NCBI RefSeq assembly: GCF_001953885.1 | Contig: NZ_MQUS01000028.1 | Span: 42,140-106,139 of the forward strand | Direction: 5' to 3' | DNA from: Streptomyces sp. IMTB 2501 | Lineage (GTDB): Bacteria; Actinomycetota; Actinomycetes; Streptomycetales; Streptomycetaceae | Length of the DNA: 64,000 nt | Shown here: one piece after another, positions 8,476 through 16,745 of the stretch | Layout of the letters: each line of letters starts with the position of its first letter | How positions within the stretch are numbered: the stretch's first letter is position 1 | Position numbers and translations under genes: made by a program | The notes under the pieces: model-generated | Databases searched by the model: none | Seen by the model: the letters and a program-made list of their open reading frames with translations, nothing else | Told to the model about the DNA's origin: nothing

Positions 8476-9954
8476 GTGATGTCCGTGGATCCCGAGAACC
8501 TGACCGGCCGTCCCGGCGACGCCGGCCGCGCGACCTCACCCGCTTCCCGGCTCCCGTCCGAGACCGAAACCGAGACCGAGACCGAGACCGAGACCGCCCC
8601 GGTCACCCCTTCCCGTGCCGCTCGCCTCGGTGCCTGGCTGGGTGAGACCCCCTCGCCCCAGTCACCCCCCTTCTCGAAGTACCGCTGGCTGCGTCTCCTC
8701 ACCTATCTGCTCATCAGCTGGCTGGCCCTCGGCATCGCCCTGGCCGGCGCCGAGGAACTGTCCAACAGCTACGGCTTCACCTACGCCGTGGCCTTCCTGA
8801 GCACGTTCCTGCAGGCCGGAGCCGTCGTCCTGGCTGTCCGGCGCCCGGTCCCCGCCTGGGCCCTGTCCCTGGCGGCCGCCACCGCCACCGCGCTGCTGGC
8901 CCGCCAGAACCTGGCCTCGCTCGTGCTGCCGAGCCCCAACTGGCCCTGGCCCGCGCCCATTCTGCTCGCCCACATGGCCGTGTTCCTGCTCCTCGCCCTG
9001 CGTGTCCGCCCCCGCAGCACCCTCGCGGCTTTCGCCGTGACCGCCTTGACGACCTACGTCGTCGAAGGCGGCATCGGAGCGCAGAAGTACTCCGCGACGG
9101 GCCCCGTCGCCCTCGCCCTGTTCGCCGTCGCCGCCGTCATCGGCGCCACCCTGCGCAGCCGGAGCGAGGCCCGTACCGAACTGGTCCAGCAGACGACGAT
9201 CACCGCGGAGGAGCGGGCCCGTCGCACCCTCCTGGAGGAGCGCAGCCGTATCGCCCGGGAGCTGCACGACGTGGTCGCCCACCACATGTCGGTGATCTCC
9301 ATCCAGGCCCAGGTGGCGCCCCACCTGGTGGAGAACCCCTCGGAGGAGCTGAAGGAGAACCTCGCGGGCATCCGCAACAACGCCCTGGAGGCCCTGACCG
9401 AGCTGCGTCGCGTGCTCGGCGTGCTGCGTTCCGAGAGCCCGGACGAACCGGAGGCCGTCGAGGACTCCACTCGGCTGCCCGCGCCCGGCACCGGCCCGGC
9501 CCCCGACGCCCCGCAGCCGAACCTCGCCCGTCTGGACGCCCTGCTGGAGAACACCAGGGCGGCCGGCCTGGACGTGGTGAAGGCCGAGGAGGGGGATGCG
9601 CGCGGCTACTCGCCGGGGGTGGAACTGTCCGCGTACCGGATCGTCCAGGAGGCCCTGAGCAACGTCCTGCGGCACGCGCCGGGGGCGAAGGTCCGCGTGG
9701 ACATCGCCCACCTGCCCAACGGGATATACCTGAGTGTCAGCAACTCCCGCCCCAGCCGTCCGGTGCCACCGTTCCGGGGCAGTGGTCACGGCCTGCTGGG
9801 CATGCGGGAGCGCGCGGCGATGCTGGGCGGGCAGGTCGAGGCGAAACCGACCCGGCACGGCGGTTTCCTGGTGACGGCGTTCCTCCCCCGCGGGGGCGCC
9901 CCCGAACCGGCCGAGCCCGGACCGACCGGCCCCGCACCTCCCGCGCTGCCCTGA
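8476..9954 (+). CDS. Sensor histidine kinase, NarL/DesK type (first of two)
   Basis: Membrane sensor of a two-component system, partner of the regulator at 10036. After an N-terminal tail with a 12-residue Glu-Thr repeat (residues 29-40) come about five transmembrane segments with hardly any extracytoplasmic domain, then the HisKA_3 dimerisation region EERSRIARELHDVVAHHMS with phosphoacceptor H264, then an ATPase domain with YRIVQEALSNVLRHAPGA and GSGHGLLGMRERAAMLGG. The start is uncertain: GTG 8476 fits the TAGAGT box as a leaderless start, and ATG 8479 is equivalent; upstream in-frame starts overlap the acyltransferase. It is clearly paralogous to the kinase at 10844. Confidence 0.9.
   Translation: MMSVDPENLTGRPGDAGRATSPASRLPSETETETETETETAPVTPSRAARLGAWLGETPSPQSPPFSKYRWLRLLTYLLISWLALGIALAGAEELSNSYGFTYAVAFLSTFLQAGAVVLAVRRPVPAWALSLAAATATALLARQNLASLVLPSPNWPWPAPILLAHMAVFLLLALRVRPRSTLAAFAVTALTTYVVEGGIGAQKYSATGPVALALFAVAAVIGATLRSRSEARTELVQQTTITAEERARRTLLEERSRIARELHDVVAHHMSVISIQAQVAPHLVENPSEELKENLAGIRNNALEALTELRRVLGVLRSESPDEPEAVEDSTRLPAPGTGPAPDAPQPNLARLDALLENTRAAGLDVVKAEEGDARGYSPGVELSAYRIVQEALSNVLRHAPGAKVRVDIAHLPNGIYLSVSNSRPSRPVPPFRGSGHGLLGMRERAAMLGGQVEAKPTRHGGFLVTAFLPRGGAPEPAEPGPTGPAPPALP
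8560..8595 (+). repeat. Hexanucleotide repeat encoding Glu-Thr
   Basis: Six consecutive gagacc units (one gaaacc) in frame near the start of the first kinase, encoding (ET)6. A slippage-prone tract in the N-terminal tail. Confidence 0.85.
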
Positions 9955-10035
9955 CCCCGGCCCTGGCCGCCCCTTTGGTATCCGACCCGTACAGCCCCGA
10001 GCCCCGAGCCCGAGCCCCGACAGGAGAACAGACCC

Positions 10036-10716
10036 ATGACGAGCGGCGCCGGCACCATCCGCGTACTGATCGCCGACGACCAGCAGATGGTCCGGCAGGG
10101 CTTCACCGTGCTGCTCAACACCCAGCCCGACATCGAGGTGATCGGGCAGGCGGTGGACGGTCTGGACGCGATCGCCCGGACCGCCGAGCTGGCGCCGGAC
10201 GTGGTGCTGATGGACATCCGGATGCCCGAACTCGGCGGTATCGAGGCGACCCGGCGGATCACCGTGGAGCATCCCGCGGTGAAGGTGCTGGTGCTGACCA
10301 CGTTCGACCTGGACGAGTACGTGTACGAGGCGCTGCGGGCCGGGGCCTCCGGCTTTCTGCTCAAGGACGCCTCCGCGGACCAGCTGGCCGAGGCGGTACG
10401 GGTCGTGGCCGCGGGCGACGCCCTGCTCGCGCCCGGCATCACCCGCCGTCTCATCGCCGAGTTCTCCCGTCTGGACGGCAGCCGCCGGGCCCCGCTCAAG
10501 CAGCGCGTCGGCGACCTGACCGAACGGGAGACGGAGGTGCTCGCGCTGATCGCGCAGGGCCTGTCGAACGCGGAGATCGCCGAGCAACTGGTGGTGGCCG
10601 AGCAGACCGTGAAGACGCACGTGGGCCGCATCCTGGTGAAGCTGGGGCTCAGGGACCGTACCCAGGCGGCGGTCTTCGCCTACGAGTCCGGCCTGGTCCG
10701 CCCCGGCGGCCGCTGA
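10036..10716 (+). CDS. Response regulator, NarL/FixJ family (first of two)
   Basis: Cytoplasmic transcription factor of 226 residues. The receiver domain has the acidic pair in IADDQQMVRQGF, the phospho-acceptor D60 in VVLMDIRMPE and the conserved Lys in GFLLKDAS; the LuxR-type HTH is LTERETEVLALIAQGLSNAEIAEQL with VKTHVGRILVKLGL. ATG 10036 follows ACAGGAGAA. The recognition helix is nearly identical to that of the regulator at 12196, so both should bind similar DNA; the shared 18-base box is the obvious candidate. It lies 81 bases after the kinase gene, probably the same transcript. Confidence 0.95.
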   Translation: MTSGAGTIRVLIADDQQMVRQGFTVLLNTQPDIEVIGQAVDGLDAIARTAELAPDVVLMDIRMPELGGIEATRRITVEHPAVKVLVLTTFDLDEYVYEALRAGASGFLLKDASADQLAEAVRVVAAGDALLAPGITRRLIAEFSRLDGSRRAPLKQRVGDLTERETEVLALIAQGLSNAEIAEQLVVAEQTVKTHVGRILVKLGLRDRTQAAVFAYESGLVRPGGR

Positions 10717-10760
10717 CTCCTCCGTCGCCCCCTTCGCCCCTCTCGCGCCCTTGCGGGGCG

Positions 10761-10778
10761 ACCCGTAGTACCTGAGAG
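10761..10778 (+). promoter_or_regulatory. 18-base box, copy 2, upstream of second kinase
   Basis: Exact match to 5835-5852. It ends 52 bases before the TACCGT -10 box of the second kinase, a normal place for an activator site, suggesting autoregulation of the second pair. Confidence 0.5.
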
Positions 10779-10830
10779 GGACCCCCGAGGACCCCCCTCC
10801 AAGGTGACGACCGCGCCCCCGGCCTCCGCC

Positions 10831-10836
10831 TACCGT
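10831..10836 (+). promoter_or_regulatory. -10 box TACCGT, leaderless start of second kinase
   Basis: TACCGT lies seven bases before GTG 10844. A loose -35 (gtgacg, 10804-10809) is 21 bases upstream of it. Confidence 0.5.
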
Positions 10837-10843
10837 TTTGTAC

Positions 10844-12199
10844 GTGACCGAGACGACGCACACGCAGACGACGACGCCGGGCCCGGCCGGCCGGCCGCGC
10901 AGCCCGGAGTTCCGGCTCGCCGCGGACGCCCTGCGGGGCCTGCGGCAGGACCTGTTCCAGGACGCCTTCGCCTACCGCCCGCTGCCCCGCACGGGCGTCG
11001 ACGGCGCGCTGACCCGCCGCCTGTCCGGCCGTCCGCGGTGGTACGCGGGCTGGACACCGCACGCGGTGGTGGCCGCCCTGGGCGTGATGTCGATGATGCT
11101 CGCCCTGTCGGGCTCCTTCGATTCCGGTCCTTTCGTCCTGCTGTGCGGGTTGCTGGCGCTGGCGCCGGTGCTGCTGACGCTGGTCCGTCCGGTGGGGGCG
11201 TTCTGGATCTCGCTGGGCGCGAGCACGGTTGCCGCCGTGCTCGGCCGGGGCGGCTGGTCCGACTGGCCGTGGCTGCCGGGCAGCTTCCTGGCCCACCTGG
11301 TGGTGCTCACGGTCGTCGCCCTGCGCACCCGCCCGCGTGTCGCGGCCTCGATGTGGGTGATGACCGCGGTCTACGGCTTCGTCTTCGGCAACGCCATCGG
11401 CGGGCACCGGTACGACACCAATGTCACCCCGATGCTGTTCCTGTCCGCGCTGAGCCTGCTGATCGTCGCGGTCTGGCACATACGCCGGGAGGCCGCGCAG
11501 GAGGTGACCGCCCAGCAGACGGTCACCGAGCACGAGCGCTCCCGCCGCACCCTGCTGGAGGAGCGCACGACCATCGCGCGGGAGCTGCACGACGTGGTCG
11601 CCCACCACATGTCGGTGGTCGCCATCCAGGCGGAGGCCGCGCCCTACCGGGTGGAGAACCCGCCGGAGGAGCTGGAGAAGGCGTTCGCCACCATCCGGGA
11701 GAACGCGGTGGCGGCCCTGAACGAGCTGCGCCGGGTCCTCGGCGTCGTGCGCGCGGAGGGCTACGCGGCGCCGGACGCCCCGCAGCCGACCCTGGCCGAC
11801 CTGGACGGACTGCTCGCCAATGTGCGCGAGGCGGGCCTCACGGTGGAGAAGGCGGTGACCGGAGCGGTGCGCGAACTGCCGCAGGGTGTGGAGCTGTCGG
11901 CGTACCGCATAGTCCAGGAGGCTCTCAGCAACACTCTGCGACATGCGCCGGGAGCGAGCGCCCGCGTGGAGATCGGCTATGTTCTGGGCGGGCTGGGCCT
12001 GCGCATAGTCAACACCCCGCCCCCCGCCCCCCACCTGATAAAGCCCTCGCCGGGTGCCGGACACGGCATCACGGGCATGCGGGAACGCGTCTCGATGCTG
12101 GACGGCGAGATGACGACGGGCCCGACGGAGGACGGCGGTTACGAGCTGACGGTATTCCTTCCCGTAGCGACCGCCACGGTGATCGAAGAGGACGCATGA
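10844..12199 (+). CDS. Sensor histidine kinase, NarL/DesK type (second of two)
   Basis: Paralogue of the kinase at 8476, about 451 residues. The N-terminal 60 residues are cytoplasmic, followed by five or so membrane helices, the HisKA_3 motif EERTTIARELHDVVAHHMS (H249), and an ATPase domain with YRIVQEALSNTLRHAPGA and GAGHGITGMRERVSML. The start is taken as GTG 10844 because TACCGT lies seven bases upstream; TTG 10838 is in frame but less likely. The stop overlaps the start of the next regulator in ATGA, so kinase and regulator are translationally coupled, unlike the first pair. Confidence 0.92.
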   Translation: MTETTHTQTTTPGPAGRPRSPEFRLAADALRGLRQDLFQDAFAYRPLPRTGVDGALTRRLSGRPRWYAGWTPHAVVAALGVMSMMLALSGSFDSGPFVLLCGLLALAPVLLTLVRPVGAFWISLGASTVAAVLGRGGWSDWPWLPGSFLAHLVVLTVVALRTRPRVAASMWVMTAVYGFVFGNAIGGHRYDTNVTPMLFLSALSLLIVAVWHIRREAAQEVTAQQTVTEHERSRRTLLEERTTIARELHDVVAHHMSVVAIQAEAAPYRVENPPEELEKAFATIRENAVAALNELRRVLGVVRAEGYAAPDAPQPTLADLDGLLANVREAGLTVEKAVTGAVRELPQGVELSAYRIVQEALSNTLRHAPGASARVEIGYVLGGLGLRIVNTPPPAPHLIKPSPGAGHGITGMRERVSMLDGEMTTGPTEDGGYELTVFLPVATATVIEEDA

Positions 12200-12861
12200 C
12201 CATCCGCGTACTGATAGCCGACGACCAGATGATGGTCCGCGAGGGCTTCTCGGTCCTGCTGAACGCGATGCCGGACATCGAGGTCGTCGGCGAGGCCGTC
12301 AACGGAAGGGAGGCGGTGGAACGGGTCCGTGAACTCGCCCCGGACGTCGTTCTGATGGACATCCGGATGCCGGAGCTGAACGGCATCGAGGCGACCCGCG
12401 AGATAGTCGCCGCGGACGACGGGGCGAAGGTACTGGTCCTGACGACGTTCGACCTGGACGAGTACGTGTACCAGGCGCTGCGGGCGGGAGCCTCCGGCTT
12501 TCTGCTGAAGGACGCCTCGGCGCGCCAGCTGGCGGACGGCGTCCGGGTGGTGGCGTCGGGCGAGGCCCTCCTGGCCCCCTCGGTCACCAGACGTCTGATC
12601 ACGGAGTTCTCCCGCCTGGCGGAGCCTCCGCGGCTGATGCCGTCGGCCCAGGCGTCCTACGGCGAGCTGACGGAACGGGAGACGGAGGTGCTGGTCCTGA
12701 TCGCGCAGGGCCTGTCGAACGCGGAGATCGCCGAGCGGCTGGTGGTGGCGGAGTCGACGATCAAGACCCATGTGAGCCGCATCCTGGTGAAGCTGGGCCT
12801 CAGAGACCGCACCCAGGCAGCGGTGTTCGCCTACGAGGCCCGCCTGGTGACACCGGGCTGA
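12196..12861 (+). CDS. Response regulator, NarL/FixJ family (second of two)
   Basis: 221-residue regulator coupled to the kinase before it through ATGA. The receiver shows IADDQMMVREGF and D55 in VVLMDIRMPE, with LLKDAS; the HTH is LTERETEVLVLIAQGLSNAEIAERL and IKTHVSRILVKLGL. Compared with the regulator at 10036 the last 60 residues differ at only a few positions (for example AEQTVKTHVGR against AESTIKTHVSR), so the pair probably arose by tandem duplication and may compete for the same promoters. A ten-residue longer linker lies between its domains. Confidence 0.95.
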   Translation: MTIRVLIADDQMMVREGFSVLLNAMPDIEVVGEAVNGREAVERVRELAPDVVLMDIRMPELNGIEATREIVAADDGAKVLVLTTFDLDEYVYQALRAGASGFLLKDASARQLADGVRVVASGEALLAPSVTRRLITEFSRLAEPPRLMPSAQASYGELTERETEVLVLIAQGLSNAEIAERLVVAESTIKTHVSRILVKLGLRDRTQAAVFAYEARLVTPG

Positions 12862-12961
12862 CGGCGGGGCGCGCACCCGAGGGGCCGCCACGCGGGCCGA
12901 GGCTGAGCACATCAGGGCTGTCCAGGCCCCCAGACCCTGGCCAGGTGCTGGTCCGGCGGGT

Positions 12962-12967
12962 TAGCGT
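12962..12967 (+). promoter_or_regulatory. -10 box TAGCGT, leaderless start of P450
   Basis: TAGCGT lies six bases before ATG 12974 and no ribosome binding site is present. Confidence 0.45.
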
Positions 12968-12973
12968 CCCGGC

Positions 12974-14197
12974 ATGGCTGGCTCCACCGACCCGAGCTTC
13001 GACCCCTGGGACCCGGCGTTCCTCGCCGACCCGTACCCGGCCTATGCCGAGCTGCGGGCTCGGGGCAGGGTGATCCGGTACGAGGCGACAGACCAGTGGC
13101 TGATCCCGCGCCACGCGGACGTCTCGGCGCTGTTGCGTGACCGGCGGCTGGGGCGGACGTATCAGCACCGGTTCTCGCACGAGGAGTTCGGCCGGAGCGC
13201 GCCTTTGCCGGAGCATGAGCCGTTCCACACGCTCAACGACCACGGGATGCTCGACCTGGAGCCGCCGGACCACACCCGGATCCGGCGCCTGGTCTCGAAG
13301 GCGTTCACACCGCGCACGGTGGAGCGGTTGCAGCCGTATGTCCAGGACCTGGCGAGCGACTTGGTGGCGGCGCTCGTCCGCGACGGCGGCGGCGATCTCC
13401 TCACCGATGTGGCGGAGCCGCTGCCGGTGGCGGTGATCGCCGAGATGCTGGGCATTCCGGAGGAGGACCGGGGGCAGCTGCGCCCCTGGTCGGCGGACAT
13501 CTGCGGGATGTACGAGCTGAACCCGTCCGAGGAGACGGCCGCGAAGGCGGTGCGGGCCTCGGTGGAGTTCTCGGAGTTCCTGCGTGAGCTGATCGCCGCG
13601 CGGCGCAAGGAGCCGGGGGAGGACCTGATCTCCGGGCTGATCGCGGCGCACGACGAGGACGACGACCGGCTGACCGAGCAGGAGATGATCTCCACGGCGG
13701 TGCTGCTGCTCAACGCGGGGCATGAGGCCACGGTCAACGCCACGGTCAACGGCTGGTGGGCGCTGTTCAGCAACCCCGCCCAGCTGGCCGCCCTCCGCGC
13801 CGACCACTCCCTGATCCCCTCCGCGATCGAGGAGCTGATGCGCTACGACACCCCGCTCCAGCTCTTCGAACGCTGGGTGCTGGAAGACATCGAGATCGAC
13901 GGCACGACGATCCCGAGGGGTGCGGAGATCGCCATGCTCTTCGGTTCCGCCAATCACGACCCGGCCGTCTTCACCGACCCCGACCGCCTCGACCTGACCC
14001 GCACCGACAACCCGCACATCTCCTTCAGCGCGGGCATCCACTACTGCATCGGCGCACCCCTGGCCCGTATCGAACTGGCCGCCTCGATGACGGCCCTCCT
14101 CCAGCAGGCCCCCACCCTGGCCCTGGCGGCGGAGCCGGAGCGCAAGCCGAACTTCGTGATCCGGGGGCTGCGGGGGCTGAGCGTCGAGGTCGGGTGA
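12974..14197 (+). CDS. Cytochrome P450
   Basis: Soluble bacterial class I haem monooxygenase, 407 residues. The I-helix oxygen-activating motif reads AGHEAT, the K-helix ExxR is ELMR, and the haem loop is FSAGIHYCIGAPLAR with axial ligand C358. The DPAVFTDPDRLDLTR block is also typical. No ferredoxin or reductase gene lies next to it, so electrons must come from elsewhere, and the substrate cannot be told from sequence. It is monocistronic and converges on the ABC permease gene with only 12 bases between the stops. Confidence 0.95.
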   Translation: MAGSTDPSFDPWDPAFLADPYPAYAELRARGRVIRYEATDQWLIPRHADVSALLRDRRLGRTYQHRFSHEEFGRSAPLPEHEPFHTLNDHGMLDLEPPDHTRIRRLVSKAFTPRTVERLQPYVQDLASDLVAALVRDGGGDLLTDVAEPLPVAVIAEMLGIPEEDRGQLRPWSADICGMYELNPSEETAAKAVRASVEFSEFLRELIAARRKEPGEDLISGLIAAHDEDDDRLTEQEMISTAVLLLNAGHEATVNATVNGWWALFSNPAQLAALRADHSLIPSAIEELMRYDTPLQLFERWVLEDIEIDGTTIPRGAEIAMLFGSANHDPAVFTDPDRLDLTRTDNPHISFSAGIHYCIGAPLARIELAASMTALLQQAPTLALAAEPERKPNFVIRGLRGLSVEVG

Positions 14198-14209
14198 TCA
14201 CCCGCCGCC

Positions 14210-15781
14210 TCAGGAGGCCAAGTCCCTCCGGCGTACGCCCGCGAGCCCCGTCGCCACCAGCACGGCGGCCAGCGCCAGCAGGAGTGACACCGGCCCCCAC
14301 TCCATGCCCCCGCCCGGCAGCTTGGGCAGGTGGGCGAAGGGGGAGAGGTCCAGGACCGGCCGGGGAGCGTTCAGGGCGGGGCCGATCCAGCCGATCAGGA
14401 GGACCGCGCCGGCCACACCCCAGGCTGCCATGGCCCCCTGCGGCAGGACGCCGAAGAGCAGGACGGCGATTCCGCCGATGACCCAGACGGCGGCGACCTG
14501 GAGCAGGCAGGCGCCGATGACCGGCCCGATCTGCTTGCCGTAGCCGACGGCGAAGCCCAGCCCGGCGAGCAGCATGATCAGGGCCGAGCCGCCGAAGGAG
14601 ATCAGCAGATGGCCGGACACCCAGCGCAGCCGGCCCACAGCGGCGGCCAGGACCGGCTCGGCGCGGCCCGAGGTCTCCTCGCCGCTCAGCCGGAGCACGG
14701 ACGAGACGACGTAGAGCGCGGCGACCAGGCCGAGCACGCCGACCATCGCGGCCAGGAAGGCGTCCGTCAGGCCCGACTGGCCGCCCATCCGCTGGAAGAT
14801 CTCCCGCGCCTTGGCATTGTCGCCGACGAGCCTGGCCGCGCCGTCCGTCATCCCGCCGTAGACGACTCCGGCGAGGAAGAAGCCGATCGACCAGCCGAGC
14901 ACGCTGCCGCGCTGCAGCCGCCAGGCCAGCGCACCCGCCGTGCCGAGGCGCCCGGCCGCAGGTCCCGGCCGGGTCGGCAGGAAGCTCATACCGATGTCCC
15001 GTCGGCCGGCCAACTCGTAGGCCACGGCGGCCTGGACGAGAACAGCCGCCGCGAACAGCAGCAGGACCCACCAGCGTTCGGCGGCGAAGGCGCGCAGGTT
15101 CTCCAGCCAGCCCAGCGGGGACAGCCAGGTCAGGACCGACGAGCCGTCGTTCGTCGCCGAGTCGCCCGCCGTGCGCAGGACGAAGGCCGTGCCGAGGCCC
15201 GCCGCCGTGAGCCCCCGGGCCAGTCGGGCGCTCTCCGTCAGCTGGGCGACGATCGCCGCCAGCGTGGCGAAGACCATGCCCGCGCCCGCCACTCCGAGCC
15301 CGAAGGCCAGTGCGCCGGCCGCGCCCTGCCCCGCCAGTCCGGCGATTGTCACGACGCCCAGGGCCGCGTTCGCGACCGCCGCCGTCAGCAGGGAGGCCGT
15401 CAGCGGGGCCCGGCGTCCCACCATCCCGGAGGAGATCAGTTCCTGTCGGCCGCTCTCCTCCTCGTCCCGGGTGTGCCGGACGACGACGAGCAGGCTGGTC
15501 ACCGCGGCGAGCGCGGCCGCGTACACCCCGACCCGCCACGCGGTCAGTGCGCCGAGGGAGTCGTCGAAGACCGGGCCGACCATGGCGCGCAGCGAGGTGT
15601 TGGTGGCCATCTGGTGCAGCAGATCGGCGCGTTGGGCAGGGGTGCCGTAGAGGGTCTTCAGGGTGTTCGGCATGGAGAGGACCATCAGCGCGTTCACCGC
15701 GACCCACACCGGGATCAGCAGCCGGTCGCGGCGCAGTGCGAACCTCAGCAGCGTTCCCGTGCCCGCCAGTTGGGAGGTCAT
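14210..15781 (-). CDS. ABC exporter permease, TnrB3-like (COG3559)
   Basis: Large membrane subunit of an antibiotic-type ABC exporter, 523 residues and about 12 helices, roughly twice a normal ABC-2 permease. It begins MTSQLAGTGTLLRFALRRDR and has the family features SMPNTLKTLYGTPAQRADL and RHTRDEEESGRQEL. Members of this family are annotated as putative exporters of polyketide antibiotics. The ATG overlaps the stop of the ATPase gene (ATGA), so the two are coupled. Cargo unknown. Confidence 0.88.
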   Translation of the reverse strand: MTSQLAGTGTLLRFALRRDRLLIPVWVAVNALMVLSMPNTLKTLYGTPAQRADLLHQMATNTSLRAMVGPVFDDSLGALTAWRVGVYAAALAAVTSLLVVVRHTRDEEESGRQELISSGMVGRRAPLTASLLTAAVANAALGVVTIAGLAGQGAAGALAFGLGVAGAGMVFATLAAIVAQLTESARLARGLTAAGLGTAFVLRTAGDSATNDGSSVLTWLSPLGWLENLRAFAAERWWVLLLFAAAVLVQAAVAYELAGRRDIGMSFLPTRPGPAAGRLGTAGALAWRLQRGSVLGWSIGFFLAGVVYGGMTDGAARLVGDNAKAREIFQRMGGQSGLTDAFLAAMVGVLGLVAALYVVSSVLRLSGEETSGRAEPVLAAAVGRLRWVSGHLLISFGGSALIMLLAGLGFAVGYGKQIGPVIGACLLQVAAVWVIGGIAVLLFGVLPQGAMAAWGVAGAVLLIGWIGPALNAPRPVLDLSPFAHLPKLPGGGMEWGPVSLLLALAAVLVATGLAGVRRRDLAS

Positions 15782-16671
15782 ACGGCCACCTCGTCCGCGT
15801 AGTGCCGTAGGAACAGCTCCTCCAGTGTCGGCGGTGTCGAGGTCAGCGAGCGAACCCCGGAGGCACTCAACGAGCGCAGTACTGCGTCCAGTTGGTCTGT
15901 GTCCACCTGCAGCCGGACCCGGTGGCCCTGCACATCGAGGTCGTGCACGCCCGGCAGGTGGGCCAATCCGTTGGGCGGGCCGACGAGTTCGGCGCTCACG
16001 CTCGTCCGCGTCAGATGCCGCAGGTCGGCCAGCGATCCGCTCTCCACCGTCCGCCCCTTGCGGATGATGCTGACCCGGTCGCAGAGCTCCTCGACCTCGC
16101 TCAGGATGTGCGAGGAGAGCAGGATCGTACGGCCCCGGTCCCGTTCCTCCTCCACGCAGGTCTGGAAGACCTCCTCCATCAGCGGGTCCAGGCCCGAGGT
16201 CGGCTCGTCCAGGATCAGCAGGTCCACGCCCGAGGCGAAGGCGGCGACCAGCGCGACCTTCTGCCGGTTGCCCTTGGAGTAGGTGCGGCCCTTCTTGGTC
16301 GGGTCCAGCTCGAACCGCTCGATCAGCTCGGCCCGGCGCCGGGCGTCGAGCCCTCCGCGCAGCCGGCCGTAGAGGTCGATGACCTCGCCGCCGGACAGGT
16401 TGCGCCACAGGGTCACGTCGCCGGGCACATAGGCGATCCTGCGATGCGCCTCCACCGCGTCCCGCCACGGGTCCTGGCCCAGCACCTGCGCGGCACCCGA
16501 GTCGGCGCGCAGCAGTCCGAGCAGCACCCTGATCGTGGTCGACTTGCCGGCGCCGTTGGGGCCGAGGAAGCCGTGCACCTCACCCGCCTCGACGTCCAGG
16601 TCGAGGCCGTCCAGCGCATGCGTACGGCCGAAGGACTTGTGGAGCCCGGCGACCGTGATTGCCTTCGTCAT
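15778..16671 (-). CDS. ABC exporter ATP-binding protein
   Basis: Nucleotide-binding subunit (297 residues) for the permease at 14210. Walker A is GPNGAGKST, the signature is the variant YSKGNRQKV instead of LSGGQ, Walker B is LLILDEPTSGLDP and the switch His is in SSHILSEVEELCD. The SKGNRQK signature is usual for this exporter family. It is transcribed divergently from the MarR-like regulator, whose probable operator overlaps the promoter of this gene. Confidence 0.93.
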   Translation of the reverse strand: MTKAITVAGLHKSFGRTHALDGLDLDVEAGEVHGFLGPNGAGKSTTIRVLLGLLRADSGAAQVLGQDPWRDAVEAHRRIAYVPGDVTLWRNLSGGEVIDLYGRLRGGLDARRRAELIERFELDPTKKGRTYSKGNRQKVALVAAFASGVDLLILDEPTSGLDPLMEEVFQTCVEEERDRGRTILLSSHILSEVEELCDRVSIIRKGRTVESGSLADLRHLTRTSVSAELVGPPNGLAHLPGVHDLDVQGHRVRLQVDTDQLDAVLRSLSASGVRSLTSTPPTLEELFLRHYADEVAV

Positions 16672-16678
16672 GGCTCCG

Positions 16679-16707
16679 AACGTACGCTTCTTTCAGAAAT
16701 TTGTGAA
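16679..16707 (-). promoter_or_regulatory. Promoter and palindromic operator of the ABC exporter
   Basis: On the minus strand TTCACA (16702-16707) and TACGTT (16679-16684) are 17 bases apart, a good housekeeping promoter. A 16-base palindrome ttcagaaatttgtgaa (16692-16707, 14 of 16 positions symmetric) overlaps the -35 box, a natural site for repression by the divergent regulator. Confidence 0.6.
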
Positions 16708-16732
16708 GTTAAGGAAGCGCATGAATCTCGGA

Positions 16733-16738
16733 TAGGGT
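16733..16738 (+). promoter_or_regulatory. -10 box TAGGGT, leaderless start of MarR-like regulator
   Basis: TAGGGT lies seven bases before ATG 16746, favouring that start over the in-frame GTG at 16737. Confidence 0.5.
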
Positions 16739-16745
16739 GAACGGC

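Noticed and set aside
12974..16671. P450 plus ABC exporter as a natural-product gene cluster
   Set aside because: No synthase, tailoring or precursor genes nearby; the genes are convergent and the surroundings are core metabolism.
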